A stretch of 64,000 nt of DNA, from assembly GCA_003598175.1 (NCBI GenBank), contig QZKN01000085.1:1-64000 (forward strand). Reading direction: 5' to 3'. Each line of letters opens with the position of its first letter. Position 1 is the first letter of the stretch. The notes beneath the pieces are model-generated. The model searched no databases and was not told where the DNA came from. It worked only from the letters and a program-made list of their open reading frames with translations. This stretch comes from Candidatus Omnitrophota bacterium. Lineage in GTDB: Bacteria; Hinthialibacterota; Hinthialibacteria; Hinthialibacterales; Hinthialibacteraceae. Shown one piece after another: positions 26,822 through 35,674 of this stretch. The position numbers were made by a program, and so were the translations under genes.

Positions 26822-27034
26822 ATGAACAATTTATCACTGATGGCGCGAATCAAATCCTTGGAAACTCAGCTCGGGGTTCTCCGAGCGCAACTGGAATCCG
26901 GCTATAGAAAAAATATCTCCGAAAATCGGTTCGCGGATCTTTATGGAATTCTATCCGGCAAAAGTGATACGCAGGAAGAAGAGATTCGAGCCGTTGAATT
27001 CCATTTTGATTGGGATGAAAAAACGGGAAGATGA
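26822..27034 (+). CDS. Antitoxin of a VapBC-like pair
   Basis: 70 residues from the ATG at 26822; a TTG 54 bases earlier is possible but less likely. The N-terminal helix is followed by a C-terminal toxin-binding tail (FADLYGILSGKSDTQEEEI and EFHFDW) that resembles tails of antitoxins paired with PIN toxins. No clear DNA-binding domain is seen. The PIN gene starts 10 bases after its stop, supporting the assignment. Confidence 0.7.
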   Translation: MNNLSLMARIKSLETQLGVLRAQLESGYRKNISENRFADLYGILSGKSDTQEEEIRAVEFHFDWDEKTGR

Positions 27035-27044
27035 GATAGTCTTT

Positions 27045-27434
27045 ATGATTTACGTCATCGACACCCATGCTCTCGTTTGGTATTTGGAAGGAAGTAAACG
27101 CTTGAGCGCTTCCGCACGGGCTGCGATGACTTCGTCTGAGGATGATATTATTATTCCAGCCATTGTTCTTGCTGAAATTGTCTTCTTATTCGGTCGCAAA
27201 CGCATTAGTGTGGATTTGTCAACCGTGATGGAGCATCTATCACAAACGGAAAATTGCGCCATTTATCCACTTGACGAAGTCGTAATTGAAAGACTTCCAA
27301 TAGTACTGAATATTCATGATGGTCTGATCGTCGCCACCGCCCTGGTTTTCCGTGATTTGTTAAAAAAAGAAGCCACCATCGTCACCAAAGATCGTGAAAT
27401 AAGCCAAAGTGGCATCATTGAAACCATATGGTAA
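27045..27434 (+). CDS. PIN-domain toxin (VapC-like)
   Basis: 129 residues from the ATG at 27045, which begins directly with the PIN motif IYVIDTHALVWYLEG (first catalytic Asp). The second and third acidic positions are AIVLAEIVFL (Glu) and NIHDGLIVATAL (Asp), and VTKDREI supplies a fourth. PIN toxins are magnesium-dependent RNases that usually cut tRNA or rRNA. A longer frame from 26943 overlaps the antitoxin and would add 34 residues not seen in the family, so it is rejected. Confidence 0.85.
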   Translation: MIYVIDTHALVWYLEGSKRLSASARAAMTSSEDDIIIPAIVLAEIVFLFGRKRISVDLSTVMEHLSQTENCAIYPLDEVVIERLPIVLNIHDGLIVATALVFRDLLKKEATIVTKDREISQSGIIETIW

Positions 27435-27538
27435 TTCGCAGATGGAAGCGAAGTCATTTTTAACGTCAGGGAATGGTTTGGTATGGATATCATAGCTCGT
27501 GACCGGAAACAACTAACAGAAAATGGGATTCCCGAATA

Positions 27539-27853
27539 ATGCCGATAGTTGAATGGACTCGCAGCGTCGCGAAAAACCTCGATGATCTCTTCGATTCTAT
27601 TGGTGTACAAAAGCATAGCCTTCCGTCGGCAATAATGCAAATCATTGATTCCAAGTGTCGTCTCTACGCAGAACATCCGGAGATGGAGGTGTCACGTCCC
27701 GATCCGGCTTCTCATGTCCGTTCTTTTCCCGTGGAAAATTATTTCGTTATTTATCGACCTTCCGGCAAAGGGATACAAGTTCTATTGGTTGTTCACGGAG
27801 TGCGTGATATCCCTTCAGTATTCCATCAAATGATGAATTTTGTGAATTCATAA
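27539..27853 (+). CDS. RelE/ParE-family toxin without an intact antitoxin
   Basis: 104 residues with a RelE/ParE pattern: an N-terminal strand (IVEWTRSVAKNLDDLFDSI), a helical pair, then the basic sheet (HVRSFPVENYFVIYRPSGKGIQVLLVVHG). The ATG overlaps a TAA that ends a short open frame (about 27435-27538) with the residues DIIARDRKQLTENGIPE. That frame has no good start and could be the tail of a lost antitoxin. The toxin itself looks full length. Confidence 0.72.
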   Translation: MPIVEWTRSVAKNLDDLFDSIGVQKHSLPSAIMQIIDSKCRLYAEHPEMEVSRPDPASHVRSFPVENYFVIYRPSGKGIQVLLVVHGVRDIPSVFHQMMNFVNS

Positions 27854-27883
27854 AAAAAACAATTGTATTGAAAAGGAGAATCC

Positions 27884-28834
27884 ATGATGCAACCTCTCAT
27901 CACACGCCGCACCTTATTGAAAACCGGCATGATCGCCGCTTCGTTTGCAGCCATACCGACCGGTTTCACGGAAAACGTAGGAAAAACGCCGCGCGATCTG
28001 ACGATCGGCATGGCGACGACGGAGTTTCCCACCTATACGAACGCCCGGCTTGCCTGGGAACTGGCCGCCGAGGGGATTCACACCATTCAACTTTTTTTGA
28101 CGCAATCCGACAGCAATTATTGGAAATATAACGGCCGCAATGATGTGTCGGATCTGTCGGCGGAGCGATGCCGGGAAATCGCCGACGCCTATCGTTCCGC
28201 GGGAATTTCGATTCACAGCATCGGCGTCTACACCAACCTGATTCATCCCGACGCGGCGGAACGGAAAGCCAATCTGGCGTATTTCGAGGCGATGATGCGG
28301 ATTGGCGCGCATATGAACGTGCATTCGTTCATCACCGAGGCGGGATATTTTTATGATCCGAACAAACCCGCGCCAGCCGTCGAATATCATTTTCAGCAGG
28401 AAGTGTGGCAGAGAATGACGGAAACCGCGAAGGAACTGGCGGCGCTGGCCGAGCAATACGATTCCGTCGTCTTGTTCGAGCCGTTTTACCGCCATTTCTT
28501 CGCCAGCGCCAAACGCACCCGCGTGTTTTTGGAAGAAATCGGTTCTCCACGTCTCCGCGCGTTGTTGGATCCGGCCAACCTGCTGGAATTGAATGATGTA
28601 GAAGAGATGTTCGAGCAGCTGCACCCGTTTATCGACTGCCTTCATGCCAAAGACCGCAAATTACACGTCGATCGCGGCGTGCCAGCGGGGCAGGGCGACC
28701 TGGATTATAAAACATTCGTCACGTTGGCCGCCAAATACACGCCCGACGCGCCCTTGATTTTGGAATATGTCGGACCCGATACCTACAAGCCCGCTTTGGC
28801 GCATCTGCGCAAGGTGATTCAGGAAACCGCATGA
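27884..28834 (+). CDS. Tat-exported sugar phosphate isomerase/epimerase-like TIM barrel
   Basis: 316 residues with a twin-arginine signal (TRRTLLKTGMIAASFAAI) and a GGAG ribosome site. The xylose-isomerase-like barrel begins at about residue 42 (LTIGMATTEFPTYTNARLAW). Metal-ligand-bearing strands are visible: VVLFEPFYRHF (Glu), RALLDPANLLE (Asp), IDCLHAKDRK (His/Asp) and LILEYVGPD (Glu). It is probably a periplasmic sugar or inositol-type isomerase or epimerase acting with the neighbouring Gfo/Idh/MocA enzymes; the substrate is unknown. Confidence 0.85.
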   Translation: MMQPLITRRTLLKTGMIAASFAAIPTGFTENVGKTPRDLTIGMATTEFPTYTNARLAWELAAEGIHTIQLFLTQSDSNYWKYNGRNDVSDLSAERCREIADAYRSAGISIHSIGVYTNLIHPDAAERKANLAYFEAMMRIGAHMNVHSFITEAGYFYDPNKPAPAVEYHFQQEVWQRMTETAKELAALAEQYDSVVLFEPFYRHFFASAKRTRVFLEEIGSPRLRALLDPANLLELNDVEEMFEQLHPFIDCLHAKDRKLHVDRGVPAGQGDLDYKTFVTLAAKYTPDAPLILEYVGPDTYKPALAHLRKVIQETA

Positions 28835-28956
28835 TGCAATGTTTTTTTACTCCGCTACGTTTTATCAAAACCGGCGAGTTCATTTACCAATCGTATGATT
28901 TCCTTTATTCTAAATGCGGATCCATTTTTTGAAGATCGGCGGTAAAAGGAATCATC

Positions 28957-30423
28957 ATGAATCATCGTTTCTTCATTTTATTTATAGTTTTCGTGCCGTT
29001 CACTCTCTTTCCCGCTTGCGGGGATGAACTTCCCGAAATTACTAAGTTTGTATCCGATAGTAAATCCGACCTTTTCGCCATCGATTTTTCCCACTATCAG
29101 GCGGATTTGAAACCCTATCCCATCGGCGTGTTCGATTCCGGCGTTGGAGGATTGACTGTTTTGAATGAAATATTTCAGGTTGACGAATTCGACAACCGGA
29201 CTCATGAATTTCGCGCGGACGGGCGGCCGGATTTTGAGCAGGAACGGTTTCTCTACCTGGGCGACCAGGCCAATATGCCGTATGGCAACTATCCCGCCGA
29301 AGGGAAAACTGATTTTTTACGTGAGTTGATTCTCAAAGACGCTATTTTTTTGCTGGGAAACCGATATTGGCCGTCCGGCGCATCGTTGCAACCTCGATTC
29401 GATAAATCCCCGGTCAAAGCGATCGTGATTGCATGCAATACGGCAACTTCCTATGGCTTGCAAGATATTGTTACTGCAGTCGGGCATTGGAAAATTCCTC
29501 TTTCGGTGATCGGGGTAGTGAATGCGGGAGCCAAAGGAGCGATGGAAAATGAAGCGATCGACGGCGCGGTGGCCGTGATGGCGACCGTCGGCACGTGTAG
29601 CAGCCAGGGGTATGTTCGCGCAATCGAATCCATTGCCCGGCAGCGGAATCGAAGACCGCCGGTTGTTGTTCAGCAGGGGTGTCTTGGTCTGGCAAGCGCC
29701 ATCGAGGGGGATTCGTCCTACATGGATCCAACCGGTGCGCTTGATCCGTCTGTCTATCGCGGGCCTGCCGTGCATAATCCTCAAGCGCCGATTCATCCGG
29801 CGCTATTTGATCGTTATGGATTTGAAAACGAGGGATTGTTGGATTTCGAAAAAGGGATGGATTCCATTCGCTTGAACAGCGTGAAAAACTACATTCGCTA
29901 TCACACCTTAAGTCTGGTTGAGCAGTACAAACAAAATGGCGGCGGTGGTCCCATTCACACGGTCATTCTTGGATGCACTCATTTTCCGTTTTATCTGGAA
30001 ATGTTGCAGGATGCTTTTGAGAGATTGCGTACATGGAAGACGGCGGAGGGAGAACTCCCCTATGCGGCGCTTATCGCGGAAAACATTCGTTTCATCGATC
30101 CCGCGCGATTGACGGCGATTGAATTGTATACATCTCTCATCAGTCAGAAACTCTTGATCGAAGCGGAGAATGAACGAACCGTTGTGACAGATGAATTTTA
30201 TATCTCCGTTCCCAATCCGTCTCTTGAGAATGTGGAACTGACCGAAACCCAGGTGTTCTCATATTCTTATAAATACGGCAGGAATCCGGGAAACCTTGAA
30301 TATGAATATGTAAAGCGTGTTCCGATGACCGGATCGAATCTGAATTCATCCACCATCGAGATGATTCAATCCAAAATGCCGGATGTATGGCGGCGGATGG
30401 TCCGATTCAACGTTGCGAAATGA
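28957..30423 (+). CDS. Exported, enlarged glutamate racemase-family protein
   Basis: 488 residues against about 260 for ordinary MurI. It has a hydrophobic export signal and a possible lipobox (TLFPAC), so it is likely a lipoprotein or periplasmic. The racemase hallmarks are present: PIGVFDSGVGGLTVL with Asp60, IACNTATS with Cys160 and ILGCTHFPFYLE with Cys340, the two-cysteine proton shuttle. Additional sequence includes an insert of some 60 residues at about 238-300 and a C-terminal extension of about 90. Glutamate racemases are normally cytoplasmic. The gene lies next to ddl and a MurF-like gene on the opposite strand. It could racemise an amino acid in the periplasm; the exact substrate is not evident. 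Confidence 0.8.
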   Translation: MNHRFFILFIVFVPFTLFPACGDELPEITKFVSDSKSDLFAIDFSHYQADLKPYPIGVFDSGVGGLTVLNEIFQVDEFDNRTHEFRADGRPDFEQERFLYLGDQANMPYGNYPAEGKTDFLRELILKDAIFLLGNRYWPSGASLQPRFDKSPVKAIVIACNTATSYGLQDIVTAVGHWKIPLSVIGVVNAGAKGAMENEAIDGAVAVMATVGTCSSQGYVRAIESIARQRNRRPPVVVQQGCLGLASAIEGDSSYMDPTGALDPSVYRGPAVHNPQAPIHPALFDRYGFENEGLLDFEKGMDSIRLNSVKNYIRYHTLSLVEQYKQNGGGGPIHTVILGCTHFPFYLEMLQDAFERLRTWKTAEGELPYAALIAENIRFIDPARLTAIELYTSLISQKLLIEAENERTVVTDEFYISVPNPSLENVELTETQVFSYSYKYGRNPGNLEYEYVKRVPMTGSNLNSSTIEMIQSKMPDVWRRMVRFNVAK

Positions 30424-30446
30424 ATGATCTCCATCATCGTTTGAGT

Positions 30447-31655
30447 TTACGATTCGATAAATATCTTCTTTTCCATCTGCCGCCGAATGGAGCGCTTCAT
30501 TTCCTGTTCGTGCAAGGCCAATCGCACCAGCTCCGCCAGTAATTCCGTGAACGACAACGGCGGGTCGGCTTGTTCCCATAAATAATAGGCGAAGGAGCCG
30601 GGCAGCGGATTGATTTCGTTGAAATAGACTTCTTCCTGCAATTGATCCACCAAAAAATCGAAGCGAACCAGCCCGCGGCAGTCCAAACCGGCAAATGCTT
30701 TTTTGGCATAGGTTTTGACTTGATTGAGGATGGATTTGGAAACGTTGTCCGGATTGATGTCGCGTTTCAGCGACGCCATGCCTTCACTCTGCGCCGACGT
30801 CAGTTTCTTGTTTCCTTTCATGTATTTTTGTTCGAACGTCAGGATTTCCTCATCCCGTTTGGGACGTTCGATGGCGGAAAGACGCAGAGGATCGCCGTCC
30901 ATCACGGAAATATTCAATTCGTACATGGATTCAAGCAGCGGTTCGATGATGACCTGGCGGTCGAAGACGAATGCGCCCGCCAGCGATATCATTACTTCTT
31001 CCAGCGTGTGCGCCGCTGAAATGCCGATGCTGGAGCCTAGATTGCAGGGTTTGACCATGACGGGCGGAGGTAATTTCCGGATGACTTTTTCGGCAATGAC
31101 GTCCGCTTGATTGGCGTCCCAATTGCGCCGATCCAGCAGCACATCCGGCAGTACGGGAATGCCGAGCGTGGAAAGGTAATTTTTCGATGCGTATTTATTC
31201 ATGGCAATGGCGGACGCGCGGGGACCGGAGCCGACGTAGGCGGCGTTGATGAATTCGAACATGCCTTGCACGCAGCCATCCTCCCCGAACGTGCCGTGAA
31301 ACGCGGGGAAAAACACGTCGACGGGAAACCGTTCCGCCTGCTTGCGGGAAAACAGCCCCTGCGGCGGATCGGCTTCCACCAATTCGGAAACCGGATCGCT
31401 GCTGAGACGAACGCGGCGCAATTTCTTTTTCAATTCGGTGGAAGGGAAAAAATTTTCCCGTTTACGCAGTTCGTCTCCCATGAACCAGCGCCCGTCGGGA
31501 TCCACGTAGACAGGAATCGTCTCGAAACGGGTGGAATCGAAAGCATCCAGTACCTGCAAGGCGGTAATGATGCTGATTTCATGCTCAGTGGACCGGCCTC
31601 CGAACAGGACAGCCACTTTGATTTTGCCGGGATCGCCGGAAATTGAATTGCTCAT
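30447..31655 (-). CDS. ddl: D-alanine--D-alanine ligase
   Basis: 402 residues, slightly longer than typical (about 310-370). The ATP-grasp features are clear: VLFGGRSTEHEIS at the N-terminus, PAFHGTFGEDGCVQGMFE, VMVKPCNLGSSIGIS, and the metal-binding FNEINPLPGSFAYYLWE. It makes the D-Ala-D-Ala dipeptide for peptidoglycan in the cytoplasm. The C-terminal 30 residues are a basic helix beyond the usual end. The MurF-like gene that uses its product lies about 100 bases upstream on the same strand. Confidence 0.93.
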   Translation of the reverse strand: MSNSISGDPGKIKVAVLFGGRSTEHEISIITALQVLDAFDSTRFETIPVYVDPDGRWFMGDELRKRENFFPSTELKKKLRRVRLSSDPVSELVEADPPQGLFSRKQAERFPVDVFFPAFHGTFGEDGCVQGMFEFINAAYVGSGPRASAIAMNKYASKNYLSTLGIPVLPDVLLDRRNWDANQADVIAEKVIRKLPPPVMVKPCNLGSSIGISAAHTLEEVMISLAGAFVFDRQVIIEPLLESMYELNISVMDGDPLRLSAIERPKRDEEILTFEQKYMKGNKKLTSAQSEGMASLKRDINPDNVSKSILNQVKTYAKKAFAGLDCRGLVRFDFLVDQLQEEVYFNEINPLPGSFAYYLWEQADPPLSFTELLAELVRLALHEQEMKRSIRRQMEKKIFIES

Positions 31656-31754
31656 GGATTTCGTACTCCTCCATCACAAAACTCATCACTTCATCAGACT
31701 GTCCGCAGGAAAAAATATTCATCTGCAGACGTGAAAATGATAATTGATTTGTTG

Positions 31755-33383
31755 TTACGAAAAAGCGGAGGGAGATTCGTACACATCCGGAAGATCGTTT
31801 TCGAATAAAACAACATCTCCCGCGCGAAGAAAACCGTTCATCCACTCTCTCGCGTTTAACAATGAAGCGAACTCGTGAATATTCTCAGACGGAAAACCGT
31901 TTTGTAAAAGCCCCGAACGCATTTCCGGAATGCGCTCCGGCGCGATCAGGCAAATCCTGTGGCACATTTTCGCCGCGTGAGCAGCGATGCGTAAATGTTC
32001 CTCCTCTTTTTTGTCGCCCAATTCCACCATCCCGGGCGTCACGAGAATTTTACGCTCGCCCGGCAGGGACTGTAACACATCCAACGCGCTGAGGAAACCC
32101 GACGGATTCGAATTGTACGAATCGTCGATAATGGTGATACCGTCGCCGCCGCGATTGACCACCAACCGATGAGAAATGGGCGGTAGGGAACGCAGCGCCG
32201 CCACGGCGACAATAGGCGGAACGCTAAGCAGGACGCTCATCAGAAATGCGGCCGCCGTGTTTAAAACCTGATGGTTTCCAAAAAGGGGAATATGAATCTT
32301 GTATTGCCTGCCGCCATATTCGAACACGCAGTCCGTACCGGTCGGCGTCACTTCGATATCGCGAATTCGGCAATCCACTCGACCGTTCTCGGCGGATAAT
32401 CCATAAAAGTAAGGTTGGATGTGCAGGTTTTCCGCGATTTTTCGGCATTGCGGATCGTCGCCGTTAAGGACGGCGATGCCGCCAGGCGGCAAGGCGCGCA
32501 CCAGTTCCGATTTAGCCTGCGTAACGGTTTCGATGGATTGGAATCGTTCCCAATGCGCGAGTCCGATCGCGGTGATCATTCCCGATTTGGGCGGCGTGAA
32601 TGCGCAGAGAGAGCGGATCGAACCGATTTTATACGCGCCCATTTCCACGATGAAAAAACGATGTTCGTCGCGCAGGCGTTCGCGAATGATGCGAGTGATA
32701 CCCATCCGCGTGTTGACGCTCCCGGGCGTGGCCAGCGTAGGGGAATGCGCGGCGAGGATATGAGCCAGGATGTGTTTGGTGGAGGTTTTTCCATAACTGC
32801 CGGTGATGCCGATGATGTGGGGATTTTTATCACGAAGAATTTGTTTGGCCTCTTTCACATAACGGCGTTGATTCAAATACTCGAATGGAGCAAGAACAAT
32901 ATTGGCGGCGACGAGAGCAAGCGGGATGCAAAATAACACGATTCCGCACGCGAACAGGAGAAGTGTGATGGTTGGAACCGCAGGGAAGACCAGTTTCCCT
33001 AGCTGAGAAAGCGCGTTTTGAAAAACAAGAAGTAACAGAAATGAAATGAATACGATCCGTTTGGCGCGTGCGGTCATGACCAGCGGTTTTTTGGAAGCGG
33101 GAAAATGATGGCTCCAACCGGCGTTGACAAAACATGCCGCAACCACGAAAAAAATCACCCACTGCGCGTAAGAATGCAGAAATTGAACGGGTATCCCAAG
33201 AATTGCCAGCCCCATCACCGTTCCTGTCGCACGTTTTTCGAAGGAACGGGTGCGAATCCACCACCGCAAAAAGCGAAGATTATCATATTCTTCCTGCTGA
33301 AAAAATTGTAAAAAACGCAAGACAATTTTCCAGGCGGCGCAGAGTAGGATAACAGAATAAAAATTTGATTCGAATGACGGCAT
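31755..33383 (-). CDS. Mur ligase (MurF-like) fused to a membrane domain
   Basis: 542 residues. The first 185 or so hold about four to five hydrophobic segments (near 45-63, 70-88, 107-127, 133-165), anchoring the protein in the inner membrane. The Mur ligase portion begins with the ATP site GITGSYGKTSTK (192-203), then HRFFIVEMGAY, GMITAIGLAHWERF, LNGDDPQC, LFGNHQVLNTAAA and DDSYNSNP. This order fits MurF, which adds D-Ala-D-Ala to the UDP-MurNAc-tripeptide. Classical MurF lacks membrane segments. Since ddl is next door, a membrane-tethered MurF is the simplest reading, though a MurT-like relative is possible. Confidence 0.85.
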   Translation of the reverse strand: MPSFESNFYSVILLCAAWKIVLRFLQFFQQEEYDNLRFLRWWIRTRSFEKRATGTVMGLAILGIPVQFLHSYAQWVIFFVVAACFVNAGWSHHFPASKKPLVMTARAKRIVFISFLLLLVFQNALSQLGKLVFPAVPTITLLLFACGIVLFCIPLALVAANIVLAPFEYLNQRRYVKEAKQILRDKNPHIIGITGSYGKTSTKHILAHILAAHSPTLATPGSVNTRMGITRIIRERLRDEHRFFIVEMGAYKIGSIRSLCAFTPPKSGMITAIGLAHWERFQSIETVTQAKSELVRALPPGGIAVLNGDDPQCRKIAENLHIQPYFYGLSAENGRVDCRIRDIEVTPTGTDCVFEYGGRQYKIHIPLFGNHQVLNTAAAFLMSVLLSVPPIVAVAALRSLPPISHRLVVNRGGDGITIIDDSYNSNPSGFLSALDVLQSLPGERKILVTPGMVELGDKKEEEHLRIAAHAAKMCHRICLIAPERIPEMRSGLLQNGFPSENIHEFASLLNAREWMNGFLRAGDVVLFENDLPDVYESPSAFS

Positions 33384-33433
33384 TTGTGAAAAATCCTGAT
33401 TCGATTGGGGTTGTTATACGGAAATTGTAATGA

Positions 33434-34273
33434 TCATGATGCGCTATTGCGAGTATTAAGGGATATGTGCGGCAATTTTTCCTGAATAAAACGGCGAATG
33501 TGAAATCCCACCTGATGCCGTCCACGATCCAAAATGGAATAGTGATCAAAACCGGGCAGCTCAATATATGTGGAATTCGTCAGCAATTCGTTCATTCTGC
33601 GCCCGGATTCGGGTGGAGTTTCCTGATCGCCTTCTCCCCATATCAACATGACGGGGATTTCAACAGACGGCAGCAATCCGGACAGATCTTCGTTCACCAC
33701 CCGTACGAAAATATCTCGCATTTCTCCCGCTTGCAGCCAGTCTCGCGATGCGATTTTTTGGTAAAGGCTTTCTTTTATGCGCTCGCCGATTTTGCCGGGA
33801 AGCAGGCGTTTGGCCACCTTGGCCGTGTTGCGAATGCTTTGAATTCGCAACTTTTTGAACAATGGAACCGGCTGTTTCAGCCCGGCGGACGCGATGAGCG
33901 TCATTCCTGCCAGGGTGTTGGGATGACGCACCGCCATTTGAATCGCGACGCGGCCGCCGAAGGAATGCCCGATGACAAGGCAAGGGGCGAGTTTGTGTTG
34001 GTGAAGAAAATTCACGATACAATCCGCGTAATTTTCCGTGCCCCAGGTGGCTTGTGGACGTTCGGATTCACCAAATCCGGGAAAATCGAGAGTGATTTGC
34101 TTTCCAACGTTGCTCAACTGATTCATGAGAGGCAGAAAAATCGCGCCGCTGCATCCCCAGCCGTGAAGATAAAGCAAGGGGAAACCTTCGTTCCATTCGA
34201 AATATCGCATTCGAAGCGTTCCATCTTCGTGGGGGAGAGAAATATATTTCGTCGTCAGGTTTTCGGAGCGCAT
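33434..34273 (-). CDS. Alpha/beta hydrolase
   Basis: 279 residues with the full fold: YLHGWGCSG oxyanion region, nucleophile elbow GHSFGGR (Ser), a helical cap (about 135-200), IWGEGDQETPP (Asp) and GFDHYSI (His). No signal peptide, so it is cytoplasmic. It lies 50 bases upstream of the MurF-like gene on the same strand and could be co-transcribed with the cell-wall genes. The substrate is unknown; proteins of this type are often annotated as proline iminopeptidase-like. Confidence 0.85.
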   Translation of the reverse strand: MRSENLTTKYISLPHEDGTLRMRYFEWNEGFPLLYLHGWGCSGAIFLPLMNQLSNVGKQITLDFPGFGESERPQATWGTENYADCIVNFLHQHKLAPCLVIGHSFGGRVAIQMAVRHPNTLAGMTLIASAGLKQPVPLFKKLRIQSIRNTAKVAKRLLPGKIGERIKESLYQKIASRDWLQAGEMRDIFVRVVNEDLSGLLPSVEIPVMLIWGEGDQETPPESGRRMNELLTNSTYIELPGFDHYSILDRGRHQVGFHIRRFIQEKLPHISLNTRNSAS

Positions 34274-34394
34274 TGTATCCCGTGTAATTCAAGATTGACG
34301 GGTTATGTAACATCAGAATAGCGGGACTGTAAACGTCTCTGAGGGAAGGGGATTCTGGAGTTGAAAATTTTATCAATAAAAGCAATTAAAATAT

Positions 34395-34423
34395 TTGCAT
34401 AATGGAAATCATTCGTGTATAAT
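34395..34423 (+). promoter_or_regulatory. Sigma-70-type promoter of the redoxin gene
   Basis: TTGCAT (34395-34400), 17-base spacer, TATAAT (34418-34423). About 60 bases separate it from the ATG at 34487, which has an AAAGGAG ribosome site. Confidence 0.7.
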
Positions 34424-34486
34424 GAAGGGAGGATGGTTGGCCAAGACAACATCATCAAATAAAAACGATGCAAAAGGAGAGTAGTT

Positions 34487-35107
34487 ATGAAAATTCGTTA
34501 CGTGGCGTGGATTGGATTGCTGGCAGGTAGCGTGTTTTTTAGCCAGGCATTTTTGGCAATGGAAGCGGCGGCGCAGGCAAATGAAGAGCAAGCGGCATAT
34601 AAAATCGGAGATACGGTTGCTCCCTTCACATTGAAGGATGCGGAAGGGAAAGAACACGATTTGGGTGCAGTCTTGGGGAAAAAGGTCGTGGTTTTAGACT
34701 TTTGGAGTTCGAAATGCCCGGTTTCAATCGCATATGAGGAACGCTTGAAAGCCGTACAGGCAAAATATGCGGATAAGGATGTCGTTGTTTTCGCCATCGA
34801 TTCCAACGCGCCGAACAGCGTGGAAGAAATCGCGACCTACGCAAAGAAAAATAAACTGAATTATCCGGTCTTGAAGGACCACGGAAACAAAATAGCAGAC
34901 CGTTTCGGCGCGAAAGTGACGCCGGAAGTATTCGTGATCTGCAAAGGGAAAATCATTCAATATCACGGCGCGGTTGATGACAGTCAAAATGCGGCAAACA
35001 TCAAGAACACGTATCTGGCCGATGCGCTCGACGCCGTGTTGGCGGGAAACGAAGTGGATGTAAAGGAATCGAAAGCGTTCGGGTGCACGATCAAGCGGGT
35101 CAATTAA
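34487..35107 (+). CDS. Exported redoxin (AhpC/TSA or TlpA-like) domain protein
   Basis: 206 residues with a Sec signal (about 1-30). The thioredoxin-fold region (about 39-170) has GDTVAPFTLKDAEGKEH, VVLDFWSSKCPVS, FAIDSN and a cis-Pro region (VTPEVFVI). The active-site motif has one cysteine (SSKCPVS) rather than CxxC, giving a peroxiredoxin-like chemistry or a dependence on a second thiol; one further cysteine lies in VFVICKG and one near the C-terminus. It probably acts on thiols or peroxides in the periplasm. It has its own promoter and a strong terminator, so it is monocistronic. Confidence 0.85.
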   Translation: MKIRYVAWIGLLAGSVFFSQAFLAMEAAAQANEEQAAYKIGDTVAPFTLKDAEGKEHDLGAVLGKKVVVLDFWSSKCPVSIAYEERLKAVQAKYADKDVVVFAIDSNAPNSVEEIATYAKKNKLNYPVLKDHGNKIADRFGAKVTPEVFVICKGKIIQYHGAVDDSQNAANIKNTYLADALDAVLAGNEVDVKESKAFGCTIKRVN

Positions 35108-35138
35108 AAACGTTTGCTTCGGACTTGTTGTTTATCAA

Positions 35139-35178
35139 CTCGCTCTCGCGTGGGATTGTGGCGCGAGAGCGGGTTTTT
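35139..35178 (+). terminator. Rho-independent terminator after the redoxin gene
   Basis: A perfect 10-base stem (CGCTCTCGCG at 35141-35150 pairing with CGCGAGAGCG at 35162-35171), an 11-base loop and a GGTTTTT tail. It lies about 35 bases after the stop codon. Confidence 0.9.
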
Positions 35179-35219
35179 GAAAACGAATTAACCTTTTCGG
35201 AATATTGGAAAATTTATAG

Positions 35220-35605
35220 TTTTAATCCGCATAGGGCATGTTCCCGTCGTTGAGACCGTGTTCAATGACGGCGTAATTCACCTCGCTATTGCGAATGTAT
35301 TCTTTCATTTCATCATCAGTTGGCTGATACAAATCAAAACGATCGGAATGAGGCGTTTCAAGCAATCTGATTTATCACCGGTCTCAAGGAATTGAAAGTG
35401 ATCGGGGATTGTTGAAACTCAAATTGTCAGGAATAAGAACCTGATCCGCGGTATTCACGGGTGTTTCAAATTTCTCTCCATTCATTCGTTCCATACTCAG
35501 GAGTGTAGGCATGGGGGATTGGTTCAAGAATCCCTGCTCGTATCGGCGCACAATGTGGCTGCCAGGCGTGACGGAAATACATGTCACGAGCGCCAGAACA
35601 AGCAC
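35220..35605 (-). pseudogene. Degenerate open frames, possible gene remnant
   Basis: Two minus-strand fragments in different frames. The upstream one (35384-35605) reads for 73 codons, including TPGSHIVRRYEQGFLNQ and VLIPDNLSFNNP. The downstream one (about 35224-35375) includes DLYQPTDDEMKEYIRNSEVN and HGLNDGNMPYAD before a TAA. Their balanced composition suggests coding origin, split by a frameshift and lacking a proper 5' end. I do not recognise the family. The rest of the 35108-35674 gap holds only the redoxin terminator. Confidence 0.35.
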
Positions 35606-35674
35606 TCATGCGGCTCGGGCTGGCCAATGTCGCCAAGACTCGCTCAATACAATCCCACTGGCCAGAATCAAGGT

